Source: Truepera sp965215315 (lineage in GTDB: Bacteria > Deinococcota > Deinococci > Deinococcales > Trueperaceae). Taken from it: a DNA stretch of 64,000 nucleotides. Of this stretch, positions 1-8,117 are shown one piece after another; within the stretch, counting starts at the first letter, position 1, and the number at the start of each line of letters is the position of its first letter. The notes below the pieces were generated by a model, which did no database searches, was not told the DNA's origin, and saw nothing but the letters and a program-made list of their open reading frames with translations. The position numbers were made by a program, and so were the translations under genes. The stretch spans positions 1,178,001 through 1,242,000 of the forward strand of contig CBDCDB010000008.1 in assembly GCA_965215315.1 (NCBI GenBank), given 5' to 3'.

Positions 1-350
1 AGCTCACGCCGCGTGATAGCGGCTTTCGTGTCTTGCGCCCAGCGTTCGACCAGAAACCACAGCACGCCGAAGAGCAAAAACCCCAAAGACGCGTCGAGGA
101 ATACCTCACCAAAAAACTTGAAAGGGGTATATTGCGCCGCCGTACCGATTTCGGAAATCCAGGTCGTATCTTCAAACTCTGCGATCCACTGTCCGTCTAG
201 GAGAGGGATCTCCGTTTCCGGCGTGTCTGTCGTTGGAGCGCCGCCGCTCGCGGTATTAGGATTTCCAGGTTGAGCGTTTTGCGCCCCGGTTAAGGGATTC
301 GTTCGTGGGGCGTTCGTCCCCGGCCTCAGCGTGCCCAGCAGGTTTGGCAC
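1..350 (-). CDS. Hypothetical single-pass membrane protein (partial, runs off left edge)
   Basis: This minus-strand frame is open from a GTG at 350 to the window edge, two bases after the plsX stop, so it is probably translationally coupled to plsX. The visible N-terminal part (about 116 residues) starts with a Pro/Asn/Thr/Gly-rich low-complexity stretch of about 45 residues. A short Trp-containing segment follows, then a hydrophobic helix (FLDASLGFLLFGVLWFLVER) typical of a membrane span, then charged residues. No signal peptide precedes the low-complexity part. I do not recognise the family. The start is uncertain because the frame stays open upstream into plsX. The rest of the protein lies to the left of the window. 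Confidence 0.6.
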   Translation of the reverse strand, partial: MPNLLGTLRPGTNAPRTNPLTGAQNAQPGNPNTASGGAPTTDTPETEIPLLDGQWIAEFEDTTWISEIGTAAQYTPFKFFGEVFLDASLGFLLFGVLWFLVERWAQDTKAAITRRE

Positions 351-352
351 GT

Positions 353-1390
353 TTAAGCCTTGCTGACAGAAGCTGGGACTGAATCTTTGGCAGGGGCAAG
401 CGCCGCCATACCCGCCACAAGTTTGGTGACGAGTTCGGCGTCCACGGCTCGTTGCGCTGTGCGGAGGGCGTTTTCGACGGCTTTCACGTCCGACGAGCCG
501 TGCCCGATAAACGCGTACCCGTTCACGCCTAACAGCGGCTGCGCCCCGTACTCGCTCGGATCGAGCCGCGCCGCGATGCCGCGCAGCGCCGGACGCACGA
601 GCGCTGCGCCGAGTTTCGTCAACAGACCACCACCGGAGAGCGCCTCTCGTACCCAACCGAAGATCACCTTCGCCTCACCCTCGGCGAGTTTGAGCATCAC
701 GTTGCCAGTAAACCCGTCAGCGACGACAACATCGGTCGTGCCCTTCAGGAGGTCGCGGCCTTCGACGTTGCCGTAAAAGGTGACGCCGGGCGTGTTGCGG
801 AGGAGCCCGTGCGCCTCGCGGGTCAGTTCGTTGCCCTTTTCGGGTTCTTCCCCTAAAGAAATCAAACCGACACTGGGGGACTCGAGCTCGTAAAATGCTC
901 GCGCGTACACGCTGCCCATCACCGCAAACTGCTGCAGGTGCGTGGGGCGGCAGTCGGCGTTCGCGCCCGCGTCGATAAGCGCCGTAAACCCCCGGTCGGT
1001 CGGGATATTGGCTAAAATGGCGGGGCGCTCGAGTCCTTTCAGCCGCCCCAACACAAAGAGCGCCGCCGCCATCGTCGCGCCCGAATGTCCGACCGACACA
1101 CACGCCGACGCCTCGCCATCTTTGACGAGCCGCATCGCCCGCATCACCGACGAGTCTTTACGGCGGCGCACATCGGCGGCGTGGTCTTCCATCCGTATCA
1201 CGTCCGGCGCGTGGTGGATGGGCAGGTCGGCGTCCTGAGCGGCGAGTTCAGCGCGGAGGACACGCTCGTCACCGACTAGGATGACAGGAATACCCGCGGC
1301 AGCGGCAGCTTTTGCGCCACCAACTGCAGCTTGCGGCATGGCGTCGCCACCTGCTGCGTCTAAGGCAAGGGGTCTTGGTTCCGGTTTCAC
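353..1390 (-). CDS. plsX: Phosphate acyltransferase PlsX
   Basis: PlsX makes acyl-phosphate from acyl-ACP, the first committed step of phospholipid synthesis in bacteria using the PlsX/PlsY route. The N-terminus has the family hallmark LALDAAGGD, followed by SVGHSGATMA and, later, VVVADGFTGNVMLKLAEG. The frame is open back to 1501, but similarity begins at KPEPRPLALD, so I chose the GTG at 1390, giving 345 residues, the usual family length. A perfect minus-strand TATAAT lies at 1435-1430 and would give a short leader of about 35 bases. The next gene downstream starts two bases after this stop, so the two likely form an operon. The family call is secure; the exact start is less so. Confidence 0.93.
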   Translation of the reverse strand: MKPEPRPLALDAAGGDAMPQAAVGGAKAAAAAGIPVILVGDERVLRAELAAQDADLPIHHAPDVIRMEDHAADVRRRKDSSVMRAMRLVKDGEASACVSVGHSGATMAAALFVLGRLKGLERPAILANIPTDRGFTALIDAGANADCRPTHLQQFAVMGSVYARAFYELESPSVGLISLGEEPEKGNELTREAHGLLRNTPGVTFYGNVEGRDLLKGTTDVVVADGFTGNVMLKLAEGEAKVIFGWVREALSGGGLLTKLGAALVRPALRGIAARLDPSEYGAQPLLGVNGYAFIGHGSSDVKAVENALRTAQRAVDAELVTKLVAGMAALAPAKDSVPASVSKA

Positions 1391-1429
1391 AGTTGGACAT
1401 TTTCTGAAATCAAACTGGACATAACGCTC

Positions 1430-1437
1430 ATTATAAT
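1430..1437. promoter_or_regulatory. Overlapping TATAAT boxes between plsX and rluD
   Basis: The sequence ATTATAAT holds TATAAT on both strands, offset by two bases. The minus-strand copy (1435-1430) is well placed for plsX. The plus-strand copy (1432-1437) could serve rluD but lacks an obvious -35 box. rluD has a second, closer -10 candidate at 1493. Confidence 0.5.
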
Positions 1438-1492
1438 TCGCCCTGACGACGAACTCATAAAGACAGATGCAAGGCCGAGAACGTGGGCGCGG

Positions 1493-1498
1493 TAGAAT
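1493..1498 (+). promoter_or_regulatory. Leaderless-type -10 box of rluD
   Basis: TAGAAT lies five bases before the GTG at 1504. Transcription would start at or next to the start codon. Confidence 0.5.
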
Positions 1499-1503
1499 CA
1501 TGC

Positions 1504-2448
1504 GTGGACATTAAGGTTTTTGGGGCACCAGCGGGCGAACGCCTTGACGTGGCGGTCGCGGTCGCGGTCGGTTTATCGCGTACTTACGCTAAAGAATTGG
1601 TTACAGAAGGGTACGTTCAGCTCGACGGGCGTCCGGCAGCGAAAGCGTCGCTGAAACTTTCCGGCACCGAACTCGTCTCGGTACAGCTGCCCCCACCGAG
1701 GCCGATACGCGTCGAACCTGAAGATTTGGCCTTAGACCTGATTTACGAGGACGACGACCTCGCCGCCATCAACAAACCTCCGGGGATGACCGCGCACCCG
1801 ACTGCCTCGGTCAGAAGCGGCACGGTGGTCAACGCGCTGCTCGCTAAAATGACGCTCGCCAGAGAAAAATCGTTCGATCCTGAAGAGGGCGACTACCGCC
1901 CCGGTATCGTTCACCGACTGGACAAAGACACCTCGGGCGTGATGGCGATTGCGAAGACGTTGGAGGCGCACCGTGAACTTTCAGCAGCGTTCAAAAAACG
2001 GCTGACCGAAAAAGAATATATCGCCATCGCCGTCGGGCAGTTAGACGACGACCTCTATATGGACGGCCCCATCGGGCGGCACCCGCAGCACGGGCGCAAG
2101 ATGACCGTCGGCGGCGGCAATCCGCGGAGCGCTTCGACGTATTTTCGGGTGCTGGCGCGTGCGCCGCAGCCTAACGGAAGACAGTATTTACTCGTTCGGG
2201 CAAAACCGCACACGGGCCGGACGCATCAGATTCGGGTTCATCTGGCGCATCTGGGCGCGCCTGTTTTGGGTGATAAGGTTTACGGGAAAGCCTCGAGCCT
2301 CATCCCCCGCCAAGCTCTGCACGCTCTACGCCTGACGCTGCCGCACCCCAGAGACCATGAAGCCATCACCTTCACCGCGCAGGTGCCCACCGATATGGTG
2401 AATGCGTGGCTGGGTCTCGGCGGCAGTTGGCCTACTGAGCTTGATTAG
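1504..2448 (+). CDS. rluD: RluD-type 23S rRNA pseudouridine synthase
   Basis: RluA/RluD-family enzymes convert uridine to pseudouridine in rRNA. The protein has an N-terminal S4 RNA-binding domain (about residues 10-60). The catalytic domain contains the family motif HRLDKDTSG with the catalytic Asp, preceded by NKPPGMTAHP and followed by KEYIAIAVG. A later HTGRTHQIRVHL segment is also typical. The S4 domain and overall layout fit RluD more than RluA, but the exact target uridine cannot be told from sequence. An in-frame GTG at 1483 is an alternative start. I prefer the GTG at 1504 because TAGAAT lies five bases before it, the pattern seen at many genes here. It is divergent from plsX. Confidence 0.9.
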   Translation: MDIKVFGAPAGERLDVAVAVAVGLSRTYAKELVTEGYVQLDGRPAAKASLKLSGTELVSVQLPPPRPIRVEPEDLALDLIYEDDDLAAINKPPGMTAHPTASVRSGTVVNALLAKMTLAREKSFDPEEGDYRPGIVHRLDKDTSGVMAIAKTLEAHRELSAAFKKRLTEKEYIAIAVGQLDDDLYMDGPIGRHPQHGRKMTVGGGNPRSASTYFRVLARAPQPNGRQYLLVRAKPHTGRTHQIRVHLAHLGAPVLGDKVYGKASSLIPRQALHALRLTLPHPRDHEAITFTAQVPTDMVNAWLGLGGSWPTELD

Positions 2449-2520
2449 ATTTTGTTGATACTTTGATGAACGCAGGGCTCGAGCGCCAAAAACACAACGT
2501 TGCGACGCGTGCGTAAAAAT

Positions 2521-2541
2521 ATGTCCCCCAGCAGAGGACAT
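2521..2541 (+). terminator. Weak hairpin downstream of rluD
   Basis: ATGTCC and GGACAT form a 6-bp stem with a 9-base loop between rluD and the next gene. Only three T residues follow, so termination is doubtful. I see nothing else in the 159-base gap apart from the ribosome-binding site of the next gene. Confidence 0.3.
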
Positions 2542-2607
2542 TTCACACTTCGGCCTTTCAATTAGACGCGTTAAGCTTGTCTTTGTGCAGCATTTACCCG
2601 GAGTCGC

Positions 2608-3216
2608 GTGACCCTTTTACAAGCCCTCGTTTGGCTCGGTACCTTGACCTTCGCCGCCACCGGCGCACTCATCGCCGTGCGGCGCAACTTCGACCTCATC
2701 GGCGTTCTCGTTCTCGCAGCGGTCACAGCCATCGGCGGCGGTTCGATTCGTGATGTTTTAGTCGGTATCTTGCCGCCGACCGCGCTTCAAGACGAAGGGC
2801 TGCTGTGGGGTATTGCGCTCGTAGCCGTCGCCGTTTTTTTGCTGCACCGCTACCTTCACGAAGGGCGGCTGCTTTACGCTCTCGACACGCTCGGACTCGC
2901 GGTTTTTGCGGCGCTCGGGGCGGAGCGTGGTTTAGGGGCCGGACTCGGCATGTGGGGCGTGGTTTTTACGGGGGCGGTTTCGGGCGTAGGCGGCGGGGTG
3001 CTGCGCGACCTGCTGACCGGACAGGTTCCGGGCATCTTGTACCGTAGCGGCGACCTCTATGCGTCGGCAGCGGCGTGCGGCGCGTTTGTGGTATTTGTCC
3101 TCTACCCTGTCAACTCGAGCTTGGCGCTCGTCGCCGGGGTGTTCGTAACCCTGTTGCTCCGGGTCGGGAGCCGTTATTTAGGGCTCGAGCTACCCGTACC
3201 GCGTAATCCGGCCTAA
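2608..3216 (+). CDS. TRIC-type (UPF0126) integral membrane cation channel family protein
   Basis: This 202-residue protein is almost entirely hydrophobic, with about seven membrane helices arranged as two similar halves. Each half carries the glycine-rich family signature followed by Arg-Asp: AIGGGSIRDVL near residue 50 and GVGGGVLRDLL near residue 135. Bacterial homologues of trimeric intracellular cation channels conduct K+ and Na+; older annotations call the family UPF0126 or YicG/YadS. The GTG start at 2608 has GGAG seven bases upstream. The physiological role here is unknown. It stands alone between rluD and the convergent oxidoreductase. Confidence 0.9.
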   Translation: MTLLQALVWLGTLTFAATGALIAVRRNFDLIGVLVLAAVTAIGGGSIRDVLVGILPPTALQDEGLLWGIALVAVAVFLLHRYLHEGRLLYALDTLGLAVFAALGAERGLGAGLGMWGVVFTGAVSGVGGGVLRDLLTGQVPGILYRSGDLYASAAACGAFVVFVLYPVNSSLALVAGVFVTLLLRVGSRYLGLELPVPRNPA

Positions 3217-3343
3217 CCTCGCCCGTATTCACCTCGTAATCAAACCCCAAACCTGCACTTCACGTTTTTGGGTGACGCCAGAACGACCGCGCGGATTTGG
3301 GCCGGTACACAGCACTTTTTGCCCAGAACTTTTTACGCAGCAC

Positions 3344-4531
3344 TTACGCTGAATACGGCGTCTCCGAAACCTTCGGTTCAAAAAATGACCGAAACAGATT
3401 GACAAAGGTATATGGCGTGTTCGCGTTAAAGCTCGCTTCCAAACCGACCGCAGATTCTTCGGCGGCTTGTGCGCTGCGCGGGAAAAGCGCGGTTTCGTAG
3501 TGCGTCAGGGCCGCTTCAATGTCGCCCTCATGCTTGGTAAGCGCTTGCGCCAGCTCTAACCCGTCTTGCAGGGCTAAGTTCGCACCTTCCCCCGCAAAAG
3601 GTGACATCACATGTGCCGCGTCACCAATCAGCGTCACACCGGGCACTCGCGTCCAGTTATGACCCGTAGGCAGCGCGTAGATGGGGCGCGGCGTGATGGG
3701 GGCGTCGGCGTTTTTGATGAGGGTCTTAAACGCTTCGTCCCAGTCGCTGAAGGACTCGAGCAACGACCCTTTGGCCGCTTCGGTATCGGCCCAATCAACA
3801 CCGGTAGTTTTAAGCCAGTCTTCCGGCACGCGCAGCGCTACATACGCACAGATGCGTGCGTGGCCCATGCGGTGAGCGATGATGCCCTTATTGTCCGAAA
3901 GCGCAACCATAGTCCCGCTGCCCACCAAAGCTGCCGATTCAGGGTGCGCCTCGTCTACATTCGACAGGTACATCTCCAAAAACGAGATGCCGCTGTATTC
4001 GGGTTTGACCGGCGTCAGCAGCGGACGAACCTTCGACCGGGTGCCGTCGGCACCGACGACCAAATCCGCTGTCGTTTTACTTCCGTCGGTGAAGCTGAGG
4101 GTATGACGACCGTCGCCGAGCGGCGTTATACCAGCAAGCTTTTTGCCCCAGCACAGCGTCCCCGGCTCGAGCGAACGAACCAACAGGTTGCGGAGGTCTT
4201 CGCGGTCGATTTCAGGCCGACCACTCTCTTCGGACCGCTCAGGAAGGTCTAAGCCCTCAAAAACATCGTAAAGCTTGCCGGTTTTATCAAAGATTCTCCG
4301 CACCTCCCCGTTCGGATGAACGTGCTTCAAAAATTCCCCGTAAAGCCCGGCCTCTTTTAAGGCGAGTTGACCGGACTGGGCGTGGAGGTCGAGGGTGGCA
4401 CCTTGCAGGCGTGTACTCATACCCGTTTCCGACTCGTAGATGGTGGCGCTAAAGCCGCGCCGTTGTAACACTCTGGCGAGCAGGGGGCCGCCCAGTCCCC
4501 CGCCGATGATGGCAACTTCGGGTGTGGTCAT
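3344..4531 (-). CDS. TetX-like FAD-dependent monooxygenase
   Basis: This is a class A flavoprotein monooxygenase of 395 residues. The N-terminal FAD-binding motif is IIGGGLGGPLLARVL, the middle motif is VVGADGTRSKVR, and the C-terminal FAD motif is GDAAHVMSPFAGEGANLALQ. The RLQGATLDLH segment near residue 42 resembles Tet(X) and its relatives, which hydroxylate tetracyclines or other aromatic substrates. The substrate here is not known; TetX-like does not prove tetracycline inactivation. Its ATG overlaps the stop of the TetR-family regulator by four bases, so the two are co-transcribed and probably induced by the same ligand. Confidence 0.87.
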   Translation of the reverse strand: MTTPEVAIIGGGLGGPLLARVLQRRGFSATIYESETGMSTRLQGATLDLHAQSGQLALKEAGLYGEFLKHVHPNGEVRRIFDKTGKLYDVFEGLDLPERSEESGRPEIDREDLRNLLVRSLEPGTLCWGKKLAGITPLGDGRHTLSFTDGSKTTADLVVGADGTRSKVRPLLTPVKPEYSGISFLEMYLSNVDEAHPESAALVGSGTMVALSDNKGIIAHRMGHARICAYVALRVPEDWLKTTGVDWADTEAAKGSLLESFSDWDEAFKTLIKNADAPITPRPIYALPTGHNWTRVPGVTLIGDAAHVMSPFAGEGANLALQDGLELAQALTKHEGDIEAALTHYETALFPRSAQAAEESAVGLEASFNANTPYTFVNLFRSFFEPKVSETPYSA

Positions 4532-5259
4532 GATGGCTCCTTTTCAGTATCGTTTTCTGCGTCATTTTCCGGGTCGGTGCGGCGCGTGCTGAGGACGCCG
4601 CTGAGGAGTACCTCGAGTCCCCAGTAAAACCGCGCCGGGCCGCCGGAGAGCAGGTCGCTCCTCAGTTTGGCGATGTTCGGATACACCGCCGCGTCTACGG
4701 CAGCGATTTCGGCAGTCAGGGCAGAGAACTTTTCGGCAGCGTCGGGCAACGTGCGGCGGGTGCTCTGCTCGGCGGCGTTTGCGGTCGCGTATAGGAGCAG
4801 CAGGTCAACGGCCCACGCCGCTTCGCTATCCGGGACGCCCCCTTCGCTGAGAAGCCCTAGCAGCGCGTCCACCAGCGAAAGATAGTTCGGGCCGCTCGGT
4901 TGCGTCGTCAGGGTCATCCGCGCGATTTCTGAGTAGCTGAAAAGAACGCGCACATAGTCCGTCAGCAGTACCCTGAGCCGTTCGCGCCAGGAGCTGACGG
5001 AAGGTGGGTGAAGCTCGAGCGATCCGAGCAGCGCGTCCAAAATCTGCGCGTGCAGGTCTTCGGTATTTCGCACGTAGACATATAAAGACGCAGGGCCGGT
5101 ATCAAGTACGGCGGCAATACGGCGCATCGTCACCTTGTTCAGCCCTTCGCGCTCCAAGAGGGTCAGCGCAGCGTCAATGATGCCCTGACGGGTCAAGGCC
5201 GGTTTTGCGGGCCGTTCGCGTCGGCTGCGGGGTGTTCGCGTCGTCGCGCTTGAACTCAC
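4528..5259 (-). CDS. TetR-family transcriptional repressor
   Basis: A basic, Ser/Arg-rich N-terminal tail precedes a TetR helix-turn-helix domain (LTRQGIIDAALTLLEREG, then MRRIAAVLDTGPASLYVYV). The C-terminal part resembles the TetR_C ligand-binding domain. It likely represses itself and the TetX-like enzyme it overlaps. A TTG at 5274 would add five residues. I chose the GTG at 5259 because it overlaps, as GTGA, the stop of a short upstream ORF (5342-5256) that has a strong ribosome-binding site. The probable operator is the 41-bp inverted repeat at 5379-5419. Confidence 0.88.
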   Translation of the reverse strand: MSSSATTRTPRSRRERPAKPALTRQGIIDAALTLLEREGLNKVTMRRIAAVLDTGPASLYVYVRNTEDLHAQILDALLGSLELHPPSVSSWRERLRVLLTDYVRVLFSYSEIARMTLTTQPSGPNYLSLVDALLGLLSEGGVPDSEAAWAVDLLLLYATANAAEQSTRRTLPDAAEKFSALTAEIAAVDAAVYPNIAKLRSDLLSGGPARFYWGLEVLLSGVLSTRRTDPENDAENDTEKEPS

Positions 5260-5342
5260 GCTGTTATCGCCCAAACATCAGTCCATATGGGGTTGCCGTC
5301 TCTGGTGGGTTGCTCCATTTTCACTACTTGCTCCTCTTTCAC
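5256..5342 (-). CDS. Possible 28-residue leader peptide coupled to the TetR gene
   Basis: A GTG at 5342 preceded by AAAGGAG (six-base spacing) opens a 28-codon frame (MKEEQVVKMEQPTRDGNPIW and eight more residues). Its TGA stop overlaps the GTG of the TetR gene at 5259. The TetR gene itself has no good ribosome-binding site, so coupled translation from this short ORF would explain how it is translated. The peptide resembles nothing I know. It could be a regulatory leader or just a coupling device. Confidence 0.42.
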   Translation of the reverse strand: MKEEQVVKMEQPTRDGNPIWTDVWAITA

Positions 5343-5378
5343 AGGCGCTCCTTTCGTCAGCGAGATTTATACTAGCAC

Positions 5379-5419
5379 TATAATACGAACACGTTCGTAA
5401 CGTACTTGTTCGTATTATA
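5379..5419. promoter_or_regulatory. Operator-promoter region of the TetR/TetX-like operon
   Basis: Two perfect 13-base arms (TATAATACGAACA at 5379-5391 and its complement at 5407-5419) face each other across 15 bases. Inside, TACGAACACGTTCGTA (5384-5399) is itself a TetR-type palindrome, so the region carries three TACGAAC half-sites. Each outer arm also contains TATAAT, one on each strand. The minus-strand box (5419-5414) points at the TetR operon. A repressor bound here would cover the promoter. Confidence 0.7.
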
Positions 5420-5561
5420 TATCAAGGCTGCATTGTTGGAGTACTTTTACGGGATATACCGGCACTATGCCTTGCAAGACGCCCACATTCTGGTAGAGCA
5501 GTGACGCAGGCACGAACCAACTACCCGGTTGTATGACGAACAGTTCGGCCCACACTTCGAG

Positions 5562-5567
5562 TAGACT
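5562..5567 (+). promoter_or_regulatory. Leaderless-type -10 box of the threonine dehydratase gene
   Basis: TAGACT lies seven bases before the ATG at 5575. Confidence 0.5.
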
Positions 5568-5574
5568 CAGGACT

Positions 5575-6567
5575 ATGCAGCAGACGGTTTCTCTGAGCGA
5601 CATCGAGGCGGCGGCGGCGCGGATTCAGGGCACAGCCCGCCGCACACCCCTCCTCGAGCTAGAACCGGGGTTATCTGCCAAAGCCGAAAACCTGCAACTG
5701 ACCGGCTCATTCAAACTGCGCGGCGCGTATAACTTTTTAGCGAGTTTGCCTGAAGACGTAAGGCAAAAGGGCGTGGTGGCGGACTCGAGCGGCAATCACG
5801 CGCAGGGCGTCGCGTGCGCCGCGCACCTGTTCGGCGTCCCGGCGACCATCGTCATTCCGAAAAATGCGCCGCCCATCAAGGTGTCCCGGACGCGGGCGTG
5901 GGGCGCGGAAATTGTCAGGTGTGAAAACTCGAGCCTCGAGCGCGAACGGGTTTGCCAAGAATTCGTAGAATCACACGGGTATACGCGCGTCCCGCCCTTT
6001 GACCATCCGTGGATCGTTGCCGGACAAGGTACTGTCGGGCTGGAAATCGCTAAGGATTTGCCGGAGGTAGCCAACGTCTTGGTCTGCGTCGGCGGCGGCG
6101 GGCTCTTGTCCGGAATCACCACAGCGCTCCGCGACCTTTGTCCCAAAACGCAGGTTATCGGCGTTGAACCCGAACTCGCGGCGGACGCACAGGCGTCGCT
6201 TAAAGCGGGCCGCGTCGAGCAGTGGGACGCCGCCCTGACCACGCGCACAGTGGCCGACGGCGTAAGGACGCAAAATTTGGGCGACCTACCTTTTGCTCTC
6301 ATTCACAACCGAATCGCAGGCATCGTTACGGTCAGCGAAACGGACATTTTAGCGGCGACCCGCTGGTATTTGACCGAGGCCAAACTCGTCGCTGAACCGA
6401 CCGGGGCGCTGACGCTCGCAGCTTATAGGCAGCTCGCACGTGGCACTTGTCAGAGCGTTGCGCTTAACCCCGGCCCGACCGTGCTGCTCGTCAGCGGCGG
6501 CAACGTCGAACCGACGTGGTTGGCGGCACTCTTAAACGGCGAACCGGCTGCCCAAAGTGACACATAG
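5575..6567 (+). CDS. PLP-dependent threonine/serine dehydratase
   Basis: This fold-type II PLP enzyme has the Schiff-base lysine in GSFKLRGAYN, the substrate loop SSGNHAQGVA and the PLP-phosphate glycine loop VGGGGLLSG. Such enzymes deaminate threonine to 2-oxobutyrate (and serine to pyruvate) or racemise serine. At 330 residues it lacks the C-terminal ACT regulatory domain of biosynthetic IlvA, so it resembles the short catabolic form or serine racemase. The frame is open from 5533, but the ATG at 5575 (MQQTVSLSDIEAAAARI) has TAGACT seven bases upstream and fits the family start. It stands divergently from the TetR operon and may be unrelated to it. Confidence 0.9.
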   Translation: MQQTVSLSDIEAAAARIQGTARRTPLLELEPGLSAKAENLQLTGSFKLRGAYNFLASLPEDVRQKGVVADSSGNHAQGVACAAHLFGVPATIVIPKNAPPIKVSRTRAWGAEIVRCENSSLERERVCQEFVESHGYTRVPPFDHPWIVAGQGTVGLEIAKDLPEVANVLVCVGGGGLLSGITTALRDLCPKTQVIGVEPELAADAQASLKAGRVEQWDAALTTRTVADGVRTQNLGDLPFALIHNRIAGIVTVSETDILAATRWYLTEAKLVAEPTGALTLAAYRQLARGTCQSVALNPGPTVLLVSGGNVEPTWLAALLNGEPAAQSDT

Positions 6568-6597
6568 CACGCATGTTGTGTAAAATACAGCTAGAGT

Positions 6598-6939
6598 ATG
6601 GTCTTTAACCTTTCGCTTCCTCCACTCGTCGTGCTGCTACTGCTGGCTTTTTTGTGGCTGGTGCTACTCGTGCTGCTGCTCTGGTTTGCTTTCAAACCCC
6701 GGCGCGACTCAGGCGAATTTGAAGAACCGGAAACGCGGCCCCGGTCTCAACCTAGACGTGACGGACTCGAGGCCACCCCCAAACCCCGGCAACCCAAGGT
6801 ACGTTCATCCCAACCAGTCTCAACCCGCACGACTGTGCGCGCCGTCTCCAAAACCAAGCCTGACACCGAGGCCGACCTGCAGAACGATTTTGACGACTTT
6901 AACCGCCCCGGCAACCGGCGTGACGACTTTGACTTTTAA
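6598..6939 (+). CDS. Small membrane-anchored hypothetical protein
   Basis: A 113-residue protein with one very hydrophobic N-terminal helix rich in Leu and Val (residues 5-30), then a soluble tail rich in Arg, Pro and Asp and ending in acidic repeats. No family is recognised. It begins 30 bases after the dehydratase stop and ends about 40 bases before the DUF697 gene. TAAAAT at about 6581 could be its -10 box. The tail is low in sequence complexity, suggesting a disordered cytoplasmic or periplasmic extension. Confidence 0.65.
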   Translation: MVFNLSLPPLVVLLLLAFLWLVLLVLLLWFAFKPRRDSGEFEEPETRPRSQPRRDGLEATPKPRQPKVRSSQPVSTRTTVRAVSKTKPDTEADLQNDFDDFNRPGNRRDDFDF

Positions 6940-6949
6940 GCCCCCGATT

Positions 6950-6955
6950 TATACT
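6950..6955 (+). promoter_or_regulatory. Leaderless-type -10 box (TATACT) before a mini-ORF and the DUF697 gene
   Basis: TATACT sits six bases before the ATG at 6962 and 26 bases before the DUF697 gene start, so the transcript would begin at the mini-ORF. Confidence 0.5.
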
Positions 6956-6961
6956 CGTGTG

Positions 6962-6985
6962 ATGTTTTCTCGAGGCACCCTATGA
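6962..6985 (+). CDS. Possible leaderless 7-codon ORF coupled to the DUF697 gene
   Basis: ATG at 6962 opens MFSRGTL and stops with a TGA that overlaps the ATG of the DUF697 gene as ATGA. The start lies six bases after TATACT, the leaderless spacing used elsewhere in this window. Ribosomes loaded here could pass directly to the downstream start, which has only a weak ribosome-binding site. The alternative is that this is plain 5' leader. Confidence 0.35.
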   Translation: MFSRGTL

Positions 6986-8028
6986 AAATGTTTTCCCGTC
7001 CCCTTCAGGCGACCCGGCTGCTCTCACTCGTCCGCGAGGTTGACCTAGGCGCAATCAAAGACGAAGCCGACCGCCGCTTTACCCTCCTGCTGACCGGCGA
7101 CGCCGAACTTGCAGCCAAACTCGCTGACCTGCTCAGCGAGACACCGGGGCGAAGCGGTATTCACCCCTATTTATCACTGCAAACTGCTCTACCCGCAGAC
7201 CTTCAGCTCAACGTACAACGTGGTTTTACGGCGCAACCTGTAGCCCAACCTGCAAGCCGGACGCCGACGCTGAGCGTGTGTTTGGTAGAAGGTGCCGCGC
7301 CGCAGGTCGGAGCCGAGTTGCCTCACCCCGGTGAAGTCAGCAGGGTCGTCCTGAGTGAGCTGAGCACCGAAACGGTCGCACAGACGCTCGTACCAGAGAT
7401 TATACGCGTCCTCTTGCCCCAACTACGCCTCGCCGTAGGCAAACAACTCCCGGTTTTTCGTCCGGCGGTGATTCGCGGACTCGTCGAGGAGGCTGCCCGC
7501 GCCAACGCCCTCTACGCCGTAAGTACCGGCGTCGCTGAAATCGTCCCGGTACTCAACCTGCCGCTCAACGTTGCCGATACCTTTGTACTGGGTAAAAATC
7601 AGCTGGTGATGGCCTATAAGGTCGCGCTCGCCGCAGGCCGGACGGGTCGCCCGCAAGAGCTGATGATTGAAATCATTGGGGTGCTGGGCGGCGGCTTCCT
7701 CTTTCGGCAGGTGGCGCGGGGGTTGGTCGGGCTGATTCCGGTCTGGGGCATCGTCCCAAAAGTGGCAGTCGCCTACGCCGGAACGCAAGTTATCGGCACA
7801 GCAGCGTCACTCTGGGCTACGGAAGGCCGAACGGTTTCAGCAGTAGAAGTGAAGGAGCTTTATGCGGGCGCACTGGCGCAGGGGCGGCGCGTTGCCGAAC
7901 GGCTCACCCCCGGACGGCGCAAACAGGCTCAGGCGGCCGCTACTAAAGACGAAACCGAGGCTGAGATTCTGGGTGAACTGGGGCCGCCCGACCCGGAAAA
8001 CGAACCCTCGCCGCAGCTAGATAAGTAA
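6982..8028 (+). CDS. DUF697 (YcjF-like) domain protein
   Basis: The C-terminal half (about residues 150-310) matches the DUF697 layout: a helical region ending GKQLPVFRPAV, a conserved helix RANALYAVSTG, then two hydrophobic segments rich in Gly (IIGVLGGGFLFRQVARGLV and VWGIVPKVAVAYAGTQVIG). In other bacteria this domain is often attached to or encoded next to GTPases and is membrane-associated. The N-terminal third has no recognised domain and no P-loop. The C-terminus is acidic. The function is unknown. It follows the small membrane protein on the same strand. Confidence 0.78.
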   Translation: MKMFSRPLQATRLLSLVREVDLGAIKDEADRRFTLLLTGDAELAAKLADLLSETPGRSGIHPYLSLQTALPADLQLNVQRGFTAQPVAQPASRTPTLSVCLVEGAAPQVGAELPHPGEVSRVVLSELSTETVAQTLVPEIIRVLLPQLRLAVGKQLPVFRPAVIRGLVEEAARANALYAVSTGVAEIVPVLNLPLNVADTFVLGKNQLVMAYKVALAAGRTGRPQELMIEIIGVLGGGFLFRQVARGLVGLIPVWGIVPKVAVAYAGTQVIGTAASLWATEGRTVSAVEVKELYAGALAQGRRVAERLTPGRRKQAQAAATKDETEAEILGELGPPDPENEPSPQLDK

Positions 8029-8117
8029 AACTTCATCTTAGCGTCACAAAGACGCCCGCCCAGCCCTTTAGAGTGAACCATCACCAGGTGCGGGGAACGC
8101 GCCGGAAGAGGTGTTTT

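Noticed and set aside
13..273. Plus-strand frame at the left edge
   Set aside because: The opposite strand holds a better frame with a membrane helix, positioned right after plsX.
3611..4252. A 213-codon plus-strand frame opposite the TetX-like gene
   Set aside because: The minus-strand frame has all flavin monooxygenase motifs; this one has none.
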